From the NCBI RefSeq assembly GCF_022747945.1, contig NZ_JALDST010000001.1, positions 4,712,001-4,776,000 of the forward strand: DNA of 64,000 nt, given 5' to 3'. A model generated the notes under the pieces. That model saw only the letters and a program-made list of their open reading frames with translations. It was not told where the DNA came from and made no database searches. The translations under genes and the position numbers were made by a program. Origin of the DNA: Micromonospora sp. R77. Lineage in GTDB: Bacteria; Actinomycetota; Actinomycetes; Mycobacteriales; Micromonosporaceae. Of this stretch, positions 1 to 8,926 are shown piece by piece. Position 1 is the stretch's first letter. The number at the start of each line of letters is the position of its first letter.

Positions 1-743
1 CCTCGGTGTACGTCGGCGCCGAGCACTACCGGGAACTGCTGTCGCCCGAGTTCGGCCGGGTGCTGGCCACCACCGGCCTGTTCACCCTCCTGTCCGTGGT
101 GCCGGCCGTCCTGGGCGCGCTGGTCGTGGTGCTGCTGCTGGAGGCACGCATCCGTGGCGTACGGGTGCTGCGTACCGCCTTCGCGCTGCCGTTCGCGTTC
201 TCGGTGGCGAGCGCGTCGGTCGTCTTCGCCGTCATCTACAACCCCGCGATCGGCGTGGCGAACGGCCTGCTCGGCTCCCTCGGGATCGACCGGGTCAACT
301 GGCTCACCGATCCGTCCATCGCGTTGCCCGCCGTGGCCGCCGCGACGGTGTGGATGAACCTCGGCTACAACGTGCTGGTGCTCTCCGCCGGTGTCGCGGC
401 GATCTCGCCCGAGGTGGTCGAGGCCGCCCGGCTGGACGGCGCGACCGGTTGGCGACTGGCGTCCCGGATCACCGTGCCGCTGCTCTCCCCGCAGCTGTTC
501 TTCCTCGTCGTGGTCTCCACCATCCACGCGCTGCAGAGCTTCGGCCAGATCCACATCCTGACCAAGGGCGGCCCGGACCGGGCCACCACGACGCTGGTCT
601 ACTCGATCTACGAGAAGGCGTTCGCCTTCGGGTCCTCCGACTTCGGCTCGGCCAGCGCGCAGGCCGTCGTGCTGCTGGTCGTCATGCTCGGCTGCACGGC
701 TGTCCAGTTCGGCGTCCTCGAACGGCGGGTCCACTACCGATGA
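1..743 (+). CDS. ugpA: UgpA/MalF-type sugar ABC transporter permease (5' truncated by window)
   Basis: Inner-membrane permease of a binding-protein-dependent importer. The frame is open from base 1, and a full-length protein would be 45-60 residues longer, so the first membrane helix lies outside the window. Hydrophobic helices are visible, the first at about residues 23-46 counted from the GTG at 6. The ATPase-contacting EAA loop is at about residues 139-160 (EAARLDGATGWRL). Its TGA overlaps the next gene's ATG by 4 bases (ATGA, 740-743), so the two permeases are translationally coupled. The cognate ATPase is not in the window. The Ugp assignment rests on the binding protein downstream; another sugar or polyol substrate is possible. 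Confidence 0.85.
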   Translation, partial: SVYVGAEHYRELLSPEFGRVLATTGLFTLLSVVPAVLGALVVVLLLEARIRGVRVLRTAFALPFAFSVASASVVFAVIYNPAIGVANGLLGSLGIDRVNWLTDPSIALPAVAAATVWMNLGYNVLVLSAGVAAISPEVVEAARLDGATGWRLASRITVPLLSPQLFFLVVVSTIHALQSFGQIHILTKGGPDRATTTLVYSIYEKAFAFGSSDFGSASAQAVVLLVVMLGCTAVQFGVLERRVHYR

Positions 744-1570
744 AGAAGTTCAGCCTCGGGCGGGCCGCCGTCTACGTCGTGCTCGGCCTGGCCCTGATCC
801 CGGTCCTGTTCCCCATCTACTACGGCTTCGCCGGCGCGGTGATGGGCCCCGGTGACCTGGCCACCTATCCGCCCGCGTTGGTGCCGCACGAGCTGCACTG
901 GCAGAACGTCCGGGACGTGTTCCACGCGGTGCCGCTCGGTCGCTTCTACGTCAACTCCGCGGTCCAGGCCGGGGCGATCACGGTGGCCCAGATCGTCACC
1001 AGCATCCTGGCCGCGTACGCCTTCGCGTTCCTCCGGCTGCCGGCGAAGGCCGTGACGTTCGGTCTGTTCCTCGCCACCCTCATGGTGCCGTGGGAAGCGA
1101 TCATCATCCCCAACTACCTGGCCGTCTCCGGCTGGGGCCTGGCGCGGGGCGGGGCGACCTACCTCGGTCTCGTGCTGCCCTTCCTCGCCTCCGCGTTCGG
1201 CACGTTCCTGCTGCGGCAGGCCTTCCTGCAGTTCCCGACCGAACTGCGGGACGCCGCGGTGATCGACGGGTGCGGTCACTGGCGGCTGTTGTGGCGGGTC
1301 ATCGTGCCCCTGTCGAAACCCTCGATCGCGGCCGTCGGGGTCTACGTCTTCCTCTCCGCGTGGAACCAGTACTTCTGGCCGCTGATCCTGATCCGCGACG
1401 CCGAGTACCAGACCCTCCAGATCGGCATCTCGCAGCTCAACGACGCGGAGGTGGCGCAACCGGGCCTCGTCCTCGCGGGCGTCGCGCTGTCCCTGCTCCC
1501 GACGTTGGCCGTCGTGCTCTTCGGCCAGCGCTACATCGTCCGCGGCCTCACCGCCGGATCGCTGCGCTAA
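740..1570 (+). CDS. ugpE: UgpE/MalG-type sugar ABC transporter permease
   Basis: Second permease of the same importer, 276 residues, normal for the MalG/UgpE group. An N-terminal helix (about residues 10-30) is followed by five more. The EAA-type loop is at about residues 171-190 (DAAVIDGCGHWRLL). The start is fixed by the ATGA overlap with the upstream permease. The solute-binding protein follows after 19 bases, so the three genes are one operon. It should pair with UgpA and an MsmX/UgpC-type ATPase encoded elsewhere. The substrate is not readable from the permease itself. Confidence 0.9.
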   Translation: MKKFSLGRAAVYVVLGLALIPVLFPIYYGFAGAVMGPGDLATYPPALVPHELHWQNVRDVFHAVPLGRFYVNSAVQAGAITVAQIVTSILAAYAFAFLRLPAKAVTFGLFLATLMVPWEAIIIPNYLAVSGWGLARGGATYLGLVLPFLASAFGTFLLRQAFLQFPTELRDAAVIDGCGHWRLLWRVIVPLSKPSIAAVGVYVFLSAWNQYFWPLILIRDAEYQTLQIGISQLNDAEVAQPGLVLAGVALSLLPTLAVVLFGQRYIVRGLTAGSLR

Positions 1571-1589
1571 CTGGAGAAGAGGAGAACCG

Positions 1590-2999
1590 GTGAGACAACC
1601 TCAGTTCGGTCGGGTCATGACGGCAGTCGTCGCGCTGGCAGCGGCCGCCGCGCTCACCGCGTGCGGTGGTTCCGATTCCGGCAGCGGTGCGGACGGGGAC
1701 GCCCGCGACGCGCCCGGCGCGGAGGTGCTGGAGAAAGCCACCGGGAAGACGACCATCGAGTTCTGGCACGGGATGAAGGGCGCCAACGCCGCCGCGATCG
1801 ACAAGCTGGTCGCCGACTTCAACGCCCAGAGCGGGGGCAAGGTCGAGGTCAAGGCCATCTACCAGGGCAACTACGACGAGACGGTGGCCAAGTACAAGGC
1901 CTCGGTGCAGCAGAAGAACACTCCCGCGCTGGTGCAGGTCTACGACATCGGCTCCCGCTTCATGGTCGACTCCAAGCAGACCGTGCCGATGTACAAGTTC
2001 ATCGAGAAGGACGGGTTCAACGCCGGCGACATCGAGCCGAACATCGCCAACTACTACTCCATCGACGGCAAGCTCCAGTCGATGCCGTTCAACACCTCCA
2101 CCCCGCTGCTGTACCTGAACAAGGAGGCCTTCGTCCGGGCCGGTCTCGACCCGACGAAGCCACCGAGGACCCTGGACGAGATCGGCGAGCTGGCGAAGAA
2201 GCTGACCGTGAAGGACGCCGGCGGCAAGACCGTCCAGTACGGCTTCGGCGCCGCCATCTACGGCTGGCTGCTGGAGCAGCTGATCGCCACCGACGGCAAG
2301 GAGTACTGCGACAACGGCAACGGGCGCAAGGGCCTGGCCACCAAGGTGCAGTTCGACCAGGAGACCGGCATCCGGGTCGCCCAGTGGTGGGTGGACCTGG
2401 TCAAGGGTGGTTACGCGACGAACACCGGCCGCAAGACCGACGACGCCCAGGCCGCGTTCAAGGCGGGCACGGTGGCGATGCACCTGGAGTCCACCGGTGC
2501 CATGCGCGGCTACGTCGACGCGGCCAAGGGCAAGTTCACCGTCCTCACCGCGCCGTACCCGAAGGCGAGCAGCTCCGCCACCGGCGGTCCGATCATCGGT
2601 GGCGCCTCGCTGTGGATCGACGGCGTCGGGCACAGCACCCAGGAGAAGCGGGCCGCCTGGGAGTTCGTGAAGTTCGCGGTGAGCCCGGCCCAGCAGGCCA
2701 AGTGGCACACCGGCACCGGCTACGTTCCGGTCAACGCCAAGGCGCTCGACGAGCAGATCGACAAGGACTGGGTGGCGCAGTACCCGCAGTTCCGCACCGC
2801 CGTGGACCAGCTGCACGCGCTGCCGCCGTCGGTCGCGTCGGCCGGCTGCCTGCTCGGCGTGATGCCGCAGGCCCGCAAGGCGTCCGAGGACGGCCTGGAG
2901 GCGGCGATCGTCGGCAGCAAGCCGGTCGGCCAGGCCATGAAGGACGCTGCGGCGAGCGTGCAGGGGCCCATCGACAGCTACAACAAGTCGGTCAGCTGA
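1590..2999 (+). CDS. ugpB: UgpB-type extracellular solute-binding lipoprotein
   Basis: Lipid-anchored receptor delivering substrate to the two permeases upstream. GTG start with a GGAGAAGAGGAG ribosome site just before it. A type II signal peptide ends in the lipobox LTAC with Cys25. The mature protein (total 469 aa) shows several blocks I recognise from UgpB of the sn-glycerol-3-phosphate system: FWHGMKG early, LQVYDIGS and MPFNTSTPLLYLNKEAF in the first lobe, IIGGASLW and WHTGTGY in the second. The expected ligand is glycerol-3-phosphate or a glycerophosphodiester; this is inferred from family resemblance. A strong hairpin follows the stop codon. Confidence 0.88.
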   Translation: MRQPQFGRVMTAVVALAAAAALTACGGSDSGSGADGDARDAPGAEVLEKATGKTTIEFWHGMKGANAAAIDKLVADFNAQSGGKVEVKAIYQGNYDETVAKYKASVQQKNTPALVQVYDIGSRFMVDSKQTVPMYKFIEKDGFNAGDIEPNIANYYSIDGKLQSMPFNTSTPLLYLNKEAFVRAGLDPTKPPRTLDEIGELAKKLTVKDAGGKTVQYGFGAAIYGWLLEQLIATDGKEYCDNGNGRKGLATKVQFDQETGIRVAQWWVDLVKGGYATNTGRKTDDAQAAFKAGTVAMHLESTGAMRGYVDAAKGKFTVLTAPYPKASSSATGGPIIGGASLWIDGVGHSTQEKRAAWEFVKFAVSPAQQAKWHTGTGYVPVNAKALDEQIDKDWVAQYPQFRTAVDQLHALPPSVASAGCLLGVMPQARKASEDGLEAAIVGSKPVGQAMKDAAASVQGPIDSYNKSVS

Positions 3000-3017
3000 C
3001 CCGGGGGCACCTCGCAG

Positions 3018-3052
3018 GAGGGCCGGTTCCGTCGACATCGGGGCCGGCCCTC
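3018..3052 (+). terminator. hairpin terminator after the ugp operon
   Basis: A perfect 9-bp inverted repeat, GAGGGCCGG (3018-3026) and CCGGCCCTC (3044-3052), separated by 17 bases, begins 18 bases after the ugpB stop. There is no T tract, as is common in actinobacterial terminators. It also lies downstream of the minus-strand regulator fragment and could serve both sides. Confidence 0.6.
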
Positions 3053-3112
3053 GCTGCTGTCGTGGCGGCGCCGGCCGGCCTCGGCCCGCCGCGCCAGGGC
3101 CCGTCGTCGGTG

Positions 3113-3559
3113 TCAGGAACCTGCCGGGGCCACCAGCCCGGACTCGTAGGCGAGCACCACGAGTTGGGCGCGGTCGCGGGCGTGGAGCTTGGTCATGGCC
3201 CGGTTGATGTGGGTCTTCGCCGTCAGCGGGCTGATCACCAGGCGATCGGCGATCTCGTCGTTGGACAGGCCCCGCGCCACCAGGGCGACGGCCTCGCGCT
3301 CGCGGACGGTCAGGCCGTCCATCCGCGTGGCGCTGTCGCTGGCCAGGGGCTGGGTGACGTACCGGTCGATCAGCCGGCGGGTGATCGACGGCGCGAGCAG
3401 GGCGTCACCACGGGCGGCGACGCGTACGGCGTGCAGGAAGTCCTCCGGGTGGATGTCCTTGACGAGGAACCCCGCCGCCCCGGCGCGGAGCGCGTGGAAG
3501 ACGTACTCGTCCAGGCCGTAGTTCGTCAGGATGACGACGTGTACCCGGGCCAGGTCCGG
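3113..3559 (-). pseudogene. NarL/LuxR-type response regulator, N-terminus missing
   Basis: Reading the minus strand from about 3559 down gives the second half of a receiver domain (VVILTNYGLDEYVFHALRAG, then the switch Lys in FLVKD), a linker, and a complete LuxR helix-turn-helix (GLTVREREAVALVARGLSN, then TAKTHINRAMTKL) ending at a TGA. The first 60-65 residues of the receiver, including the phosphorylated Asp, are absent. The frame has no usable start before the internal ATG at 3322. Upstream sequence stops resembling the family exactly where the plus-strand esterase promoter begins, so this looks like a deletion remnant. If translated from 3322, only a free DNA-binding domain of 69 residues would be made. 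No partner sensor kinase is nearby. Confidence 0.75.
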
Positions 3560-3606
3560 TCGGCGGCGATAGCGTGGCGCAGAGAGCCGAGTGAGGGGGA
3601 GGGCCG

Positions 3607-4518
3607 GTGCGCCTCACCTTGGACGTATTCCTCGCCGACGTGCCCGCGGAGCAGGTCGACGAGGCGCGGGACTTCTACCGGACGAGGGTCGCGGGCCGTG
3701 GCCCCGCCACCGTGGCGGAGCTGGCGGAGGCGCGGGCGAAGCGGTCCGCTCCGCCGGCCGCCGATCCGCCCGCCGTCGAGGAGACGGTCGGGACAGCGGG
3801 CGTACCGGTCCGCATCCTCGTGCCCACCGACGGCCCGCCGCGCGGCGTCCACCTGGACATCCACGGCGGCGGCTTCTATCTGGACTGTGCCGCGCGCGGG
3901 GACCGGCGCAACCGCGAGTTCGCCGACGCGTCGCGGCTCGCGGTGGTCAGCGTCGACTACCGGCTCGCGCCCGAGCATCCCTGGCCGGCCGCCCCCGACG
4001 ACTGCGAGGCGGTGGCGCGCTGGCTGGTCGCCGAGGCCGAGGCCCGCTTCGGTACGTCCCGACTCACGATCGGCGGGACCTCGGCCGGCGCGACCCTCGC
4101 CCTGGTGACCCTGCTCCGGCTGCGGGACCGGGGTGCCGTCGACCGGTTCACCGGTGCCGCCCTCCTCTTCGGCACCTACGACCTGAGCGCCCGCACCCCG
4201 GCCGGTCGCCGGATCGCCGACGAGTACTTCATCCAGGCGTACGCCGGCCACGTCGCGGACCGGACGGTGCCCGACATCTCCCCGGTCTACGGCGACCTCT
4301 CCGGTCTTCCCCCGACGCTGCTGGTCGTGGGGAGCGCGGACGTGTTGCTGGAGGACAACCTGGCGCTGGCCGGGCGGCTCACCGCCGCCGGCAACGACGT
4401 CGAGGTGCGGGTCTATCCGGAGGCGCCGCACGGCTTCACGGGTCACCCGACGGCACTGGCCCGGACGGCGCTGGACGGTGTCGACTCCTGGCTGGCCGAC
4501 CGGATCACGCGACCGTAG
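3607..4518 (+). CDS. alpha/beta hydrolase, hormone-sensitive-lipase-type esterase
   Basis: Predicted cytoplasmic carboxylesterase, 303 aa, no signal peptide. HSL-family signatures are in order: oxyanion-hole motif HGGGF (about residue 84), nucleophile elbow GTSAG with catalytic Ser (about 155), acid residue in VVGSADVLLED, and catalytic His in APHGF near the C-terminus. GTG start with GAGGGGGAG upstream. It stands alone, between the regulator remnant and the convergent FAD dehydrogenase. The physiological ester is unknown. Confidence 0.88.
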   Translation: MRLTLDVFLADVPAEQVDEARDFYRTRVAGRGPATVAELAEARAKRSAPPAADPPAVEETVGTAGVPVRILVPTDGPPRGVHLDIHGGGFYLDCAARGDRRNREFADASRLAVVSVDYRLAPEHPWPAAPDDCEAVARWLVAEAEARFGTSRLTIGGTSAGATLALVTLLRLRDRGAVDRFTGAALLFGTYDLSARTPAGRRIADEYFIQAYAGHVADRTVPDISPVYGDLSGLPPTLLVVGSADVLLEDNLALAGRLTAAGNDVEVRVYPEAPHGFTGHPTALARTALDGVDSWLADRITRP

Positions 4519-4543
4519 CGGTGCCGTCGCGCCGGCCGCCGCC

Positions 4544-6199
4544 TCAGCCGACCTGGGCGGCTGCCGAACGCCCGGCGACGCGACCGGAGTAGAGGCAGCC
4601 ACCGAGGAAGGTGCCTTCGAGCGCGTTGTAGCCCATCATCCCGCCGCCGCCGAAGCCGTTGACCTCGCCGGCCGCGTAGAGGCCGGGCAGGACCGACCCG
4701 TCGCCGGTGCGGCAGCGTCCGTCGAGGTCGGTCTCCAGGCCGCCGAGGGTCTTGCGGGACAGGATGTTGAGCCGTACGGCGATGAGCGGCCCCGCAGACG
4801 GGTCCAGCAGCCGGTGCGGGGACGCGGTCCGGATGAGCCGGTCACCCCGGTAGGTGCGGGCGGAGCGGATCGCCATCACCTGGGCGTCCTTGGTGAAGGT
4901 GTTGTCCAGCTGCCGGTCGCGTTCCTCGATGAGGGTGCGGACGGCCGCCGCGTCCAGGGCGGGCGCGTCGTCGTCGGCGATCTTGTTCATCCCGGCCACC
5001 AGTTCCTCCACGGTGCCGGCCACCACGAAGTCCTCGCCGTGCCGCTTGAACGCCTCCACCGGTCCCGGCGCACCCGACTTCACCCGGGACAGCAGCAGCT
5101 TGAGGTCCCTGCCGGTCAGGTCCGGGTTCTGCTCGGACCCGGAGAGGGCGAACTCCTTCTCGATGATCTTCTGGGTCAGCACGAACCAGGAGTAGTCGTA
5201 GCCGGTGGCGCGCAGGTGGCGCAGCGTGCCGAGGGTGTCGAAGCCGGGGAAGTAGGGCGCGGGCAGCCGGTTGCCGGCGGCGTCCAGCCACAGCGAGGAC
5301 GGTCCGGGCAGGATCCGGATGCCATGGTTGTCCCAGATCGGGGCCCAGTTGCGGAGGCCCTCGACGTAGTGCCACATCCGGTCCGGGTGGATCAGGTTGG
5401 CGCCGGCCTCCTGGGCGATGGCCAGCATCCGGCCGTCGACGTGCGCCGGAACCCCGGAGACCATCCGTCGGGGCGGCGTGCCGAGACGCGCGGGCCACGC
5501 CTTGCGTACGAGATCGTGGTTGCCGCCGATGCCGCCGCTGGTGACGATGACCGCCTGCGCCCGGTGGGTGAACTCACCGACGGCGACCCGGCTGCTGGGC
5601 CGGCCCCGCTCGACGGTCGTCGGCTCCAGCACGGTGCCGTGCACCCCCACCACGGCACCGGACTCCACCACCAGCCCGTCGACCCGGTGCCGGAAGGCGA
5701 AGGTGACCCGGCCGGCGTCGGCGTGGGCGCGGACCCGCCGTTCGAAGGGGGCGACCACGCCGGGGCCGGTGCCCCAGGTGATGTGGAACCGGGGTACGGA
5801 GTTGCCGTGCCCGTTCGCCCGCCCGTCGCCGCGCTCGGCCCACCCGACGACCGGGAAGATCCGGTGGCCCATGCCGTGCAGCCAGGAGCGCTTCTCACCG
5901 GCGGCGAAGTCCAGGTACGCCTCGGCCCAGGCGCGCGGCCAGCGGTCGTCCTCCCGGTCGAACTGCGCGGAGCCGAACCAGTCCTGCCGGGCCAGGTCGA
6001 GGGAGTCCCGGACGCCGAGACGGCGCTGCTCGGGGCTGTCGACCAGGAAGAGGCCGCCTAGGCTCCAGAAGGCCTGGCCACCGAGGTTCTGCTCGCCCTC
6101 CTGGTCCACCAGCAGGACGCGGCGGCCGGCATCGGCGACCTCGGCGGCGGCGACCAGTCCGGCGATCCCGGCACCCACGATGATGACGTCGGCCTTCAT
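4544..6199 (-). CDS. FAD-binding dehydrogenase (fumarate reductase/ketosteroid dehydrogenase-like)
   Basis: Flavoprotein of 551 aa. The FAD-binding Rossmann motif is at the extreme N-terminus (VIIVGAGIAG, residues 5-14), which decides the start at the ATG at 6199 over longer in-frame options. The C-terminal block GLYAAGEVNGFGGGG is typical of the FAD_binding_2 superfamily. It resembles the actinobacterial FAD-binding dehydrogenases annotated beside 3-ketosteroid dehydrogenases, but no steroid genes are near, so the substrate is unknown. It lies 64 bases downstream of the PucR gene on the same strand and is a plausible target of it. Confidence 0.85.
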   Translation of the reverse strand: MKADVIIVGAGIAGLVAAAEVADAGRRVLLVDQEGEQNLGGQAFWSLGGLFLVDSPEQRRLGVRDSLDLARQDWFGSAQFDREDDRWPRAWAEAYLDFAAGEKRSWLHGMGHRIFPVVGWAERGDGRANGHGNSVPRFHITWGTGPGVVAPFERRVRAHADAGRVTFAFRHRVDGLVVESGAVVGVHGTVLEPTTVERGRPSSRVAVGEFTHRAQAVIVTSGGIGGNHDLVRKAWPARLGTPPRRMVSGVPAHVDGRMLAIAQEAGANLIHPDRMWHYVEGLRNWAPIWDNHGIRILPGPSSLWLDAAGNRLPAPYFPGFDTLGTLRHLRATGYDYSWFVLTQKIIEKEFALSGSEQNPDLTGRDLKLLLSRVKSGAPGPVEAFKRHGEDFVVAGTVEELVAGMNKIADDDAPALDAAAVRTLIEERDRQLDNTFTKDAQVMAIRSARTYRGDRLIRTASPHRLLDPSAGPLIAVRLNILSRKTLGGLETDLDGRCRTGDGSVLPGLYAAGEVNGFGGGGMMGYNALEGTFLGGCLYSGRVAGRSAAAQVG

Positions 6200-6263
6200 G
6201 TCGGCAAGCCTGCGTCGGCGGTCGCCGGGGCCGCAACGAAGATCGTCGGCGGGGACAAGCCGG

Positions 6264-7457
6264 TTACTCACTCGGTGACAACGCGCTGCCCGGTCCGGCG
6301 ACGAGGAGGGCGGCCTCCAGCACGAGCCGGTCCCAGGCGTCGCGCGCGTCGCGGCCGGTCAGGTCGCGCAGCCGGCGCAGCCGGTAGCGCATGGTCTGCG
6401 GGTGCACCCCGAGCAGCTCGGCGGCCCGGCTGGCCGAGCCGGTGGCGAGGTAGGCGTCCAGTCCCTCGGTCAGGTGGGTGAGCCCGCCGGCCTGCGCCCC
6501 GCCCAGCACCAGCGCGGCGAGCCGCTGCGGGTCGGCGTCGGCATGGCGGGTGAGCAGGCCCACCACGTGCGCGTCGGCCTCCGCCAGCAGTGGCCGGTCC
6601 GGCCGGAACGCCCGGGTCGGGGCGTGCCGGAGCAGGTTGGCGCCCAGCCGGAACCGGGACGGGAGCTGGGTGACGGTGAGGTCCGCCAGCCGGCAGCCGC
6701 GCCACCGCCGCCGGGCCAGGCCGGCGGTGTCGAGCTGCTGGCCGGTGGCGAGCAGCGCGATGCCCAGGCCGTCGCGTACCCGCAGCGGGATCGTGGCGGC
6801 GGCCGGCGGTGCGGGCAGGAAGGCGTCGAGCGCCTCCAGGGTCACCTCGGTGTGCGGGTCGGCCGGGCACAGCAGCACCATCGTCAGCCGGTCGGTGAGG
6901 GTGACCCCCAGCTCGCGGGCGCGGTCCGCGAGCCCGGTCCGGGTGACCTGCCGGCCGACCAGGAGGTCGTCGACCAGATCTCCCAGGGCGTGGGCGCGGT
7001 CGCCGCTGACCCGGGCGGTGGCGGTGGCGTACCCCTCGTAGATGGCTTCGGAGAGCGCGTCGATGCACGCCATCCAGAGCCGCGCCAGGTCCATCATGTC
7101 GGCGACCGCCAGGCGGTCCGCGCCGATCTGCTCGACCCGGGACGTCACCTCCTGCCCGGCGAGGCGGTAGGCGCGCAGCACCGCCGGCAGGGGGCGTCCG
7201 TCCAGGGCCCGCGCGGCGCCGATGCCCCGGAACCGGCGCAGGTCGTCCGGCGAGAGTTCACCGCCGGCCACCCAGAGGTCGAGCACCCGGCCGGTGCCCC
7301 ACGAGGCGATGGCGCGCACCTCGTCCAGCTGGCCGGGCGACAGGGCGGCGTACGCGGGGATCCGCGCGGTGATGGTCGCGACGACGCTCTCGGCGATCTC
7401 GGCCTGCCGCTCCATGACCTCGGACCGCACCTGGCCGCGCAGCTGAGCACCAGCCAT
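6264..7457 (-). CDS. PucR-family helix-turn-helix transcriptional regulator
   Basis: Cytoplasmic regulator, about 397 aa. An N-terminal helical sensing region (about 1-150) and a GGDEF-like middle domain are followed by the PucR-type HTH at the C-terminus (GLDAYLATGSASRAAELLGV, then MRYRLRRLRDLTG). The ATG at 7457 is preferred over the adjacent TTG because GAGGTG sits 6-7 bases before it. Family members respond to small metabolites and often act on adjacent catabolic genes; here the FAD dehydrogenase is directly downstream. The ligand is unknown. Confidence 0.88.
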   Translation of the reverse strand: MAGAQLRGQVRSEVMERQAEIAESVVATITARIPAYAALSPGQLDEVRAIASWGTGRVLDLWVAGGELSPDDLRRFRGIGAARALDGRPLPAVLRAYRLAGQEVTSRVEQIGADRLAVADMMDLARLWMACIDALSEAIYEGYATATARVSGDRAHALGDLVDDLLVGRQVTRTGLADRARELGVTLTDRLTMVLLCPADPHTEVTLEALDAFLPAPPAAATIPLRVRDGLGIALLATGQQLDTAGLARRRWRGCRLADLTVTQLPSRFRLGANLLRHAPTRAFRPDRPLLAEADAHVVGLLTRHADADPQRLAALVLGGAQAGGLTHLTEGLDAYLATGSASRAAELLGVHPQTMRYRLRRLRDLTGRDARDAWDRLVLEAALLVAGPGSALSPSE

Positions 7458-7488
7458 CAAGGCACCTCACGGGGCGTCCGCGGTCTTG

Positions 7489-7914
7489 TCAGTGGCTGAC
7501 AACTCTAGTGCGGGCGAAGAAGAACCGACGGACGTCGGCGCGGAACAGGTTCGCCAGGACCCAGGCCCCGAGCCCGACGAAGAGCAGCGCCGGCAGGCCG
7601 AGGAAGAGACCGAAGTCGAACGCCGCGTAGAGGACGACGCCGACGGCCAGCTCCGCGAGCAGCGCGAGGAACCAGCCGGCGGTCCAGCCGTGCCGGACCG
7701 CCTTCGCCGCGACCGCCAGCACGGCCGGGGTGACGATCAGCGAGCCGAGGAGTACGGCGAGGTCGGTGCCCGACTCGTCGTCGAGCGGGCCACGGGTGCT
7801 CATGAGGGGCAGGAGCAGCAGCAGGACCAGCAGGCCGACCAGCAGCAGCCAGGTCTGCGTCAGCAGGAAGACGCGGGTCTGGTCGACGATCGGCGGTAGC
7901 GGAGGGCGCTTCAC
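7489..7914 (-). CDS. small four-helix membrane protein of unknown function
   Basis: A 141-residue protein with about four hydrophobic segments (near residues 17-38, 50-68, 78-98 and 103-124) and a basic C-terminal tail (RADVRRFFFARTR). I recognise no family. It is 31 bases upstream of the PucR regulator on the same strand, so the two may be co-transcribed. Codon third positions are strongly GC, which supports real coding. Confidence 0.75.
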   Translation of the reverse strand: MKRPPLPPIVDQTRVFLLTQTWLLLVGLLVLLLLLPLMSTRGPLDDESGTDLAVLLGSLIVTPAVLAVAAKAVRHGWTAGWFLALLAELAVGVVLYAAFDFGLFLGLPALLFVGLGAWVLANLFRADVRRFFFARTRVVSH

Positions 7915-8134
7915 GAGGGCCCACTGTAGTGCGGCGCAGGCCGTCGGGGCGTCCCCACGGCCGGTGCCGGGACCAGGAGGCGGCGCGGGATTTCCCTCGA
8001 CTTCGGGAATCGGACAGCGGCCGGGGTGGTCGGTGACCGCGCGAGCCAGGTCCGGCGAGGTATCTTCCCGGCGTCAGGCCGGCGCCGAGCGCCGCATCCG
8101 GGAGTCGGGACACCAGACCGCGTCGGAGGAGACC

Positions 8135-8818
8135 ATGGGCACCACCCCCCGCGCCGAGCCGAACCTCCTCGGCTTCCGCGTCAACCACCGCACCATGCGC
8201 GCCGACACCCGTCGGCTGGCCGAGCTGCTGGACCGGGTGGCCGGCGGCGAGCTCACGTACGACCGCCGCCGGGCGACCGCGCTGCGCACGTATCTGGGGC
8301 TGCTCTGCGACGGCATCCACCATCACCACCAGACCGAGGACGACGTCCTGTGGCCGGTGCTGGAGCGTTCGGCGGGCGGGGAGGTCGACCTGCGGGACCT
8401 CAGTGCCGACCACGCGGCGCTCGACCCGGTGCTGGACGAGGTACGGGCCGGCGCGGACGAGCTCGTCGCCGTCCTCGCCTCCGGCGCCCCGGACCAGGGG
8501 CGGGCACGTACGGTCGCGGGCCGGCTCGCCGCGACCCTCGCCCGGCTGAGCGACTTCCTGGACACGCACATCGAGCAGGAGGAGCGGTTGCTCTTCCCGG
8601 TGATCCGACGGCACGTCAGCGTGGCCGACTGGAACAGCGTGGAGCGGGCCGTCCGCCGGGGCGGCTCGATCCGTTTCGAGCTGCCCCGGCTCGAACGCTA
8701 CGCCGAGCCGGCGGAGCTGGCCGAGCTGCGCGCCATCGCCGGCCCGGTGCTGCGGGTGCTGCTCGCGGTGATGCGACCGGGCTTCCGCCGCCGGGAGGCC
8801 GCCGTCTTCGGCGACTGA
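8135..8818 (+). CDS. hemerythrin-domain protein
   Basis: A 227-residue all-helical cytoplasmic protein of the HHE/hemerythrin cation-binding family. Candidate di-iron ligands are the His cluster followed by TEDDVLWP at about residues 68-80, the DHAALDP motif (about 93), and HIEQEERLLFP (about 150). The start is the ATG at 8135 with CGGAGGAG in front. Family roles include oxygen, nitric oxide or iron sensing and damage repair; nothing here narrows this. It is a monocistronic gene diverging from the membrane protein at 7914. Confidence 0.85.
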   Translation: MGTTPRAEPNLLGFRVNHRTMRADTRRLAELLDRVAGGELTYDRRRATALRTYLGLLCDGIHHHHQTEDDVLWPVLERSAGGEVDLRDLSADHAALDPVLDEVRAGADELVAVLASGAPDQGRARTVAGRLAATLARLSDFLDTHIEQEERLLFPVIRRHVSVADWNSVERAVRRGGSIRFELPRLERYAEPAELAELRAIAGPVLRVLLAVMRPGFRRREAAVFGD

Positions 8819-8926
8819 CGACCTCCACCGGTCAGCTCGTCTCGACGGCGCACACCCGCGGGGCGGGCGCGGCGTCCACTGTGCTCGGGGCGCACCGGGA
8901 GGAGATGGGGTCGTAGGCTCGGGCGC

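Noticed and set aside
1661..4108. Long plus-strand open frame spanning ugpB and the regulator remnant
   Set aside because: Arg/Gly-rich low-complexity translation typical of an off-frame; the lipoprotein frame explains the region.
6200..6271. N-terminal extension of the FAD dehydrogenase
   Set aside because: The FAD-binding strand begins at the ATG at 6199, and extra residues before it would be unusual for the family.
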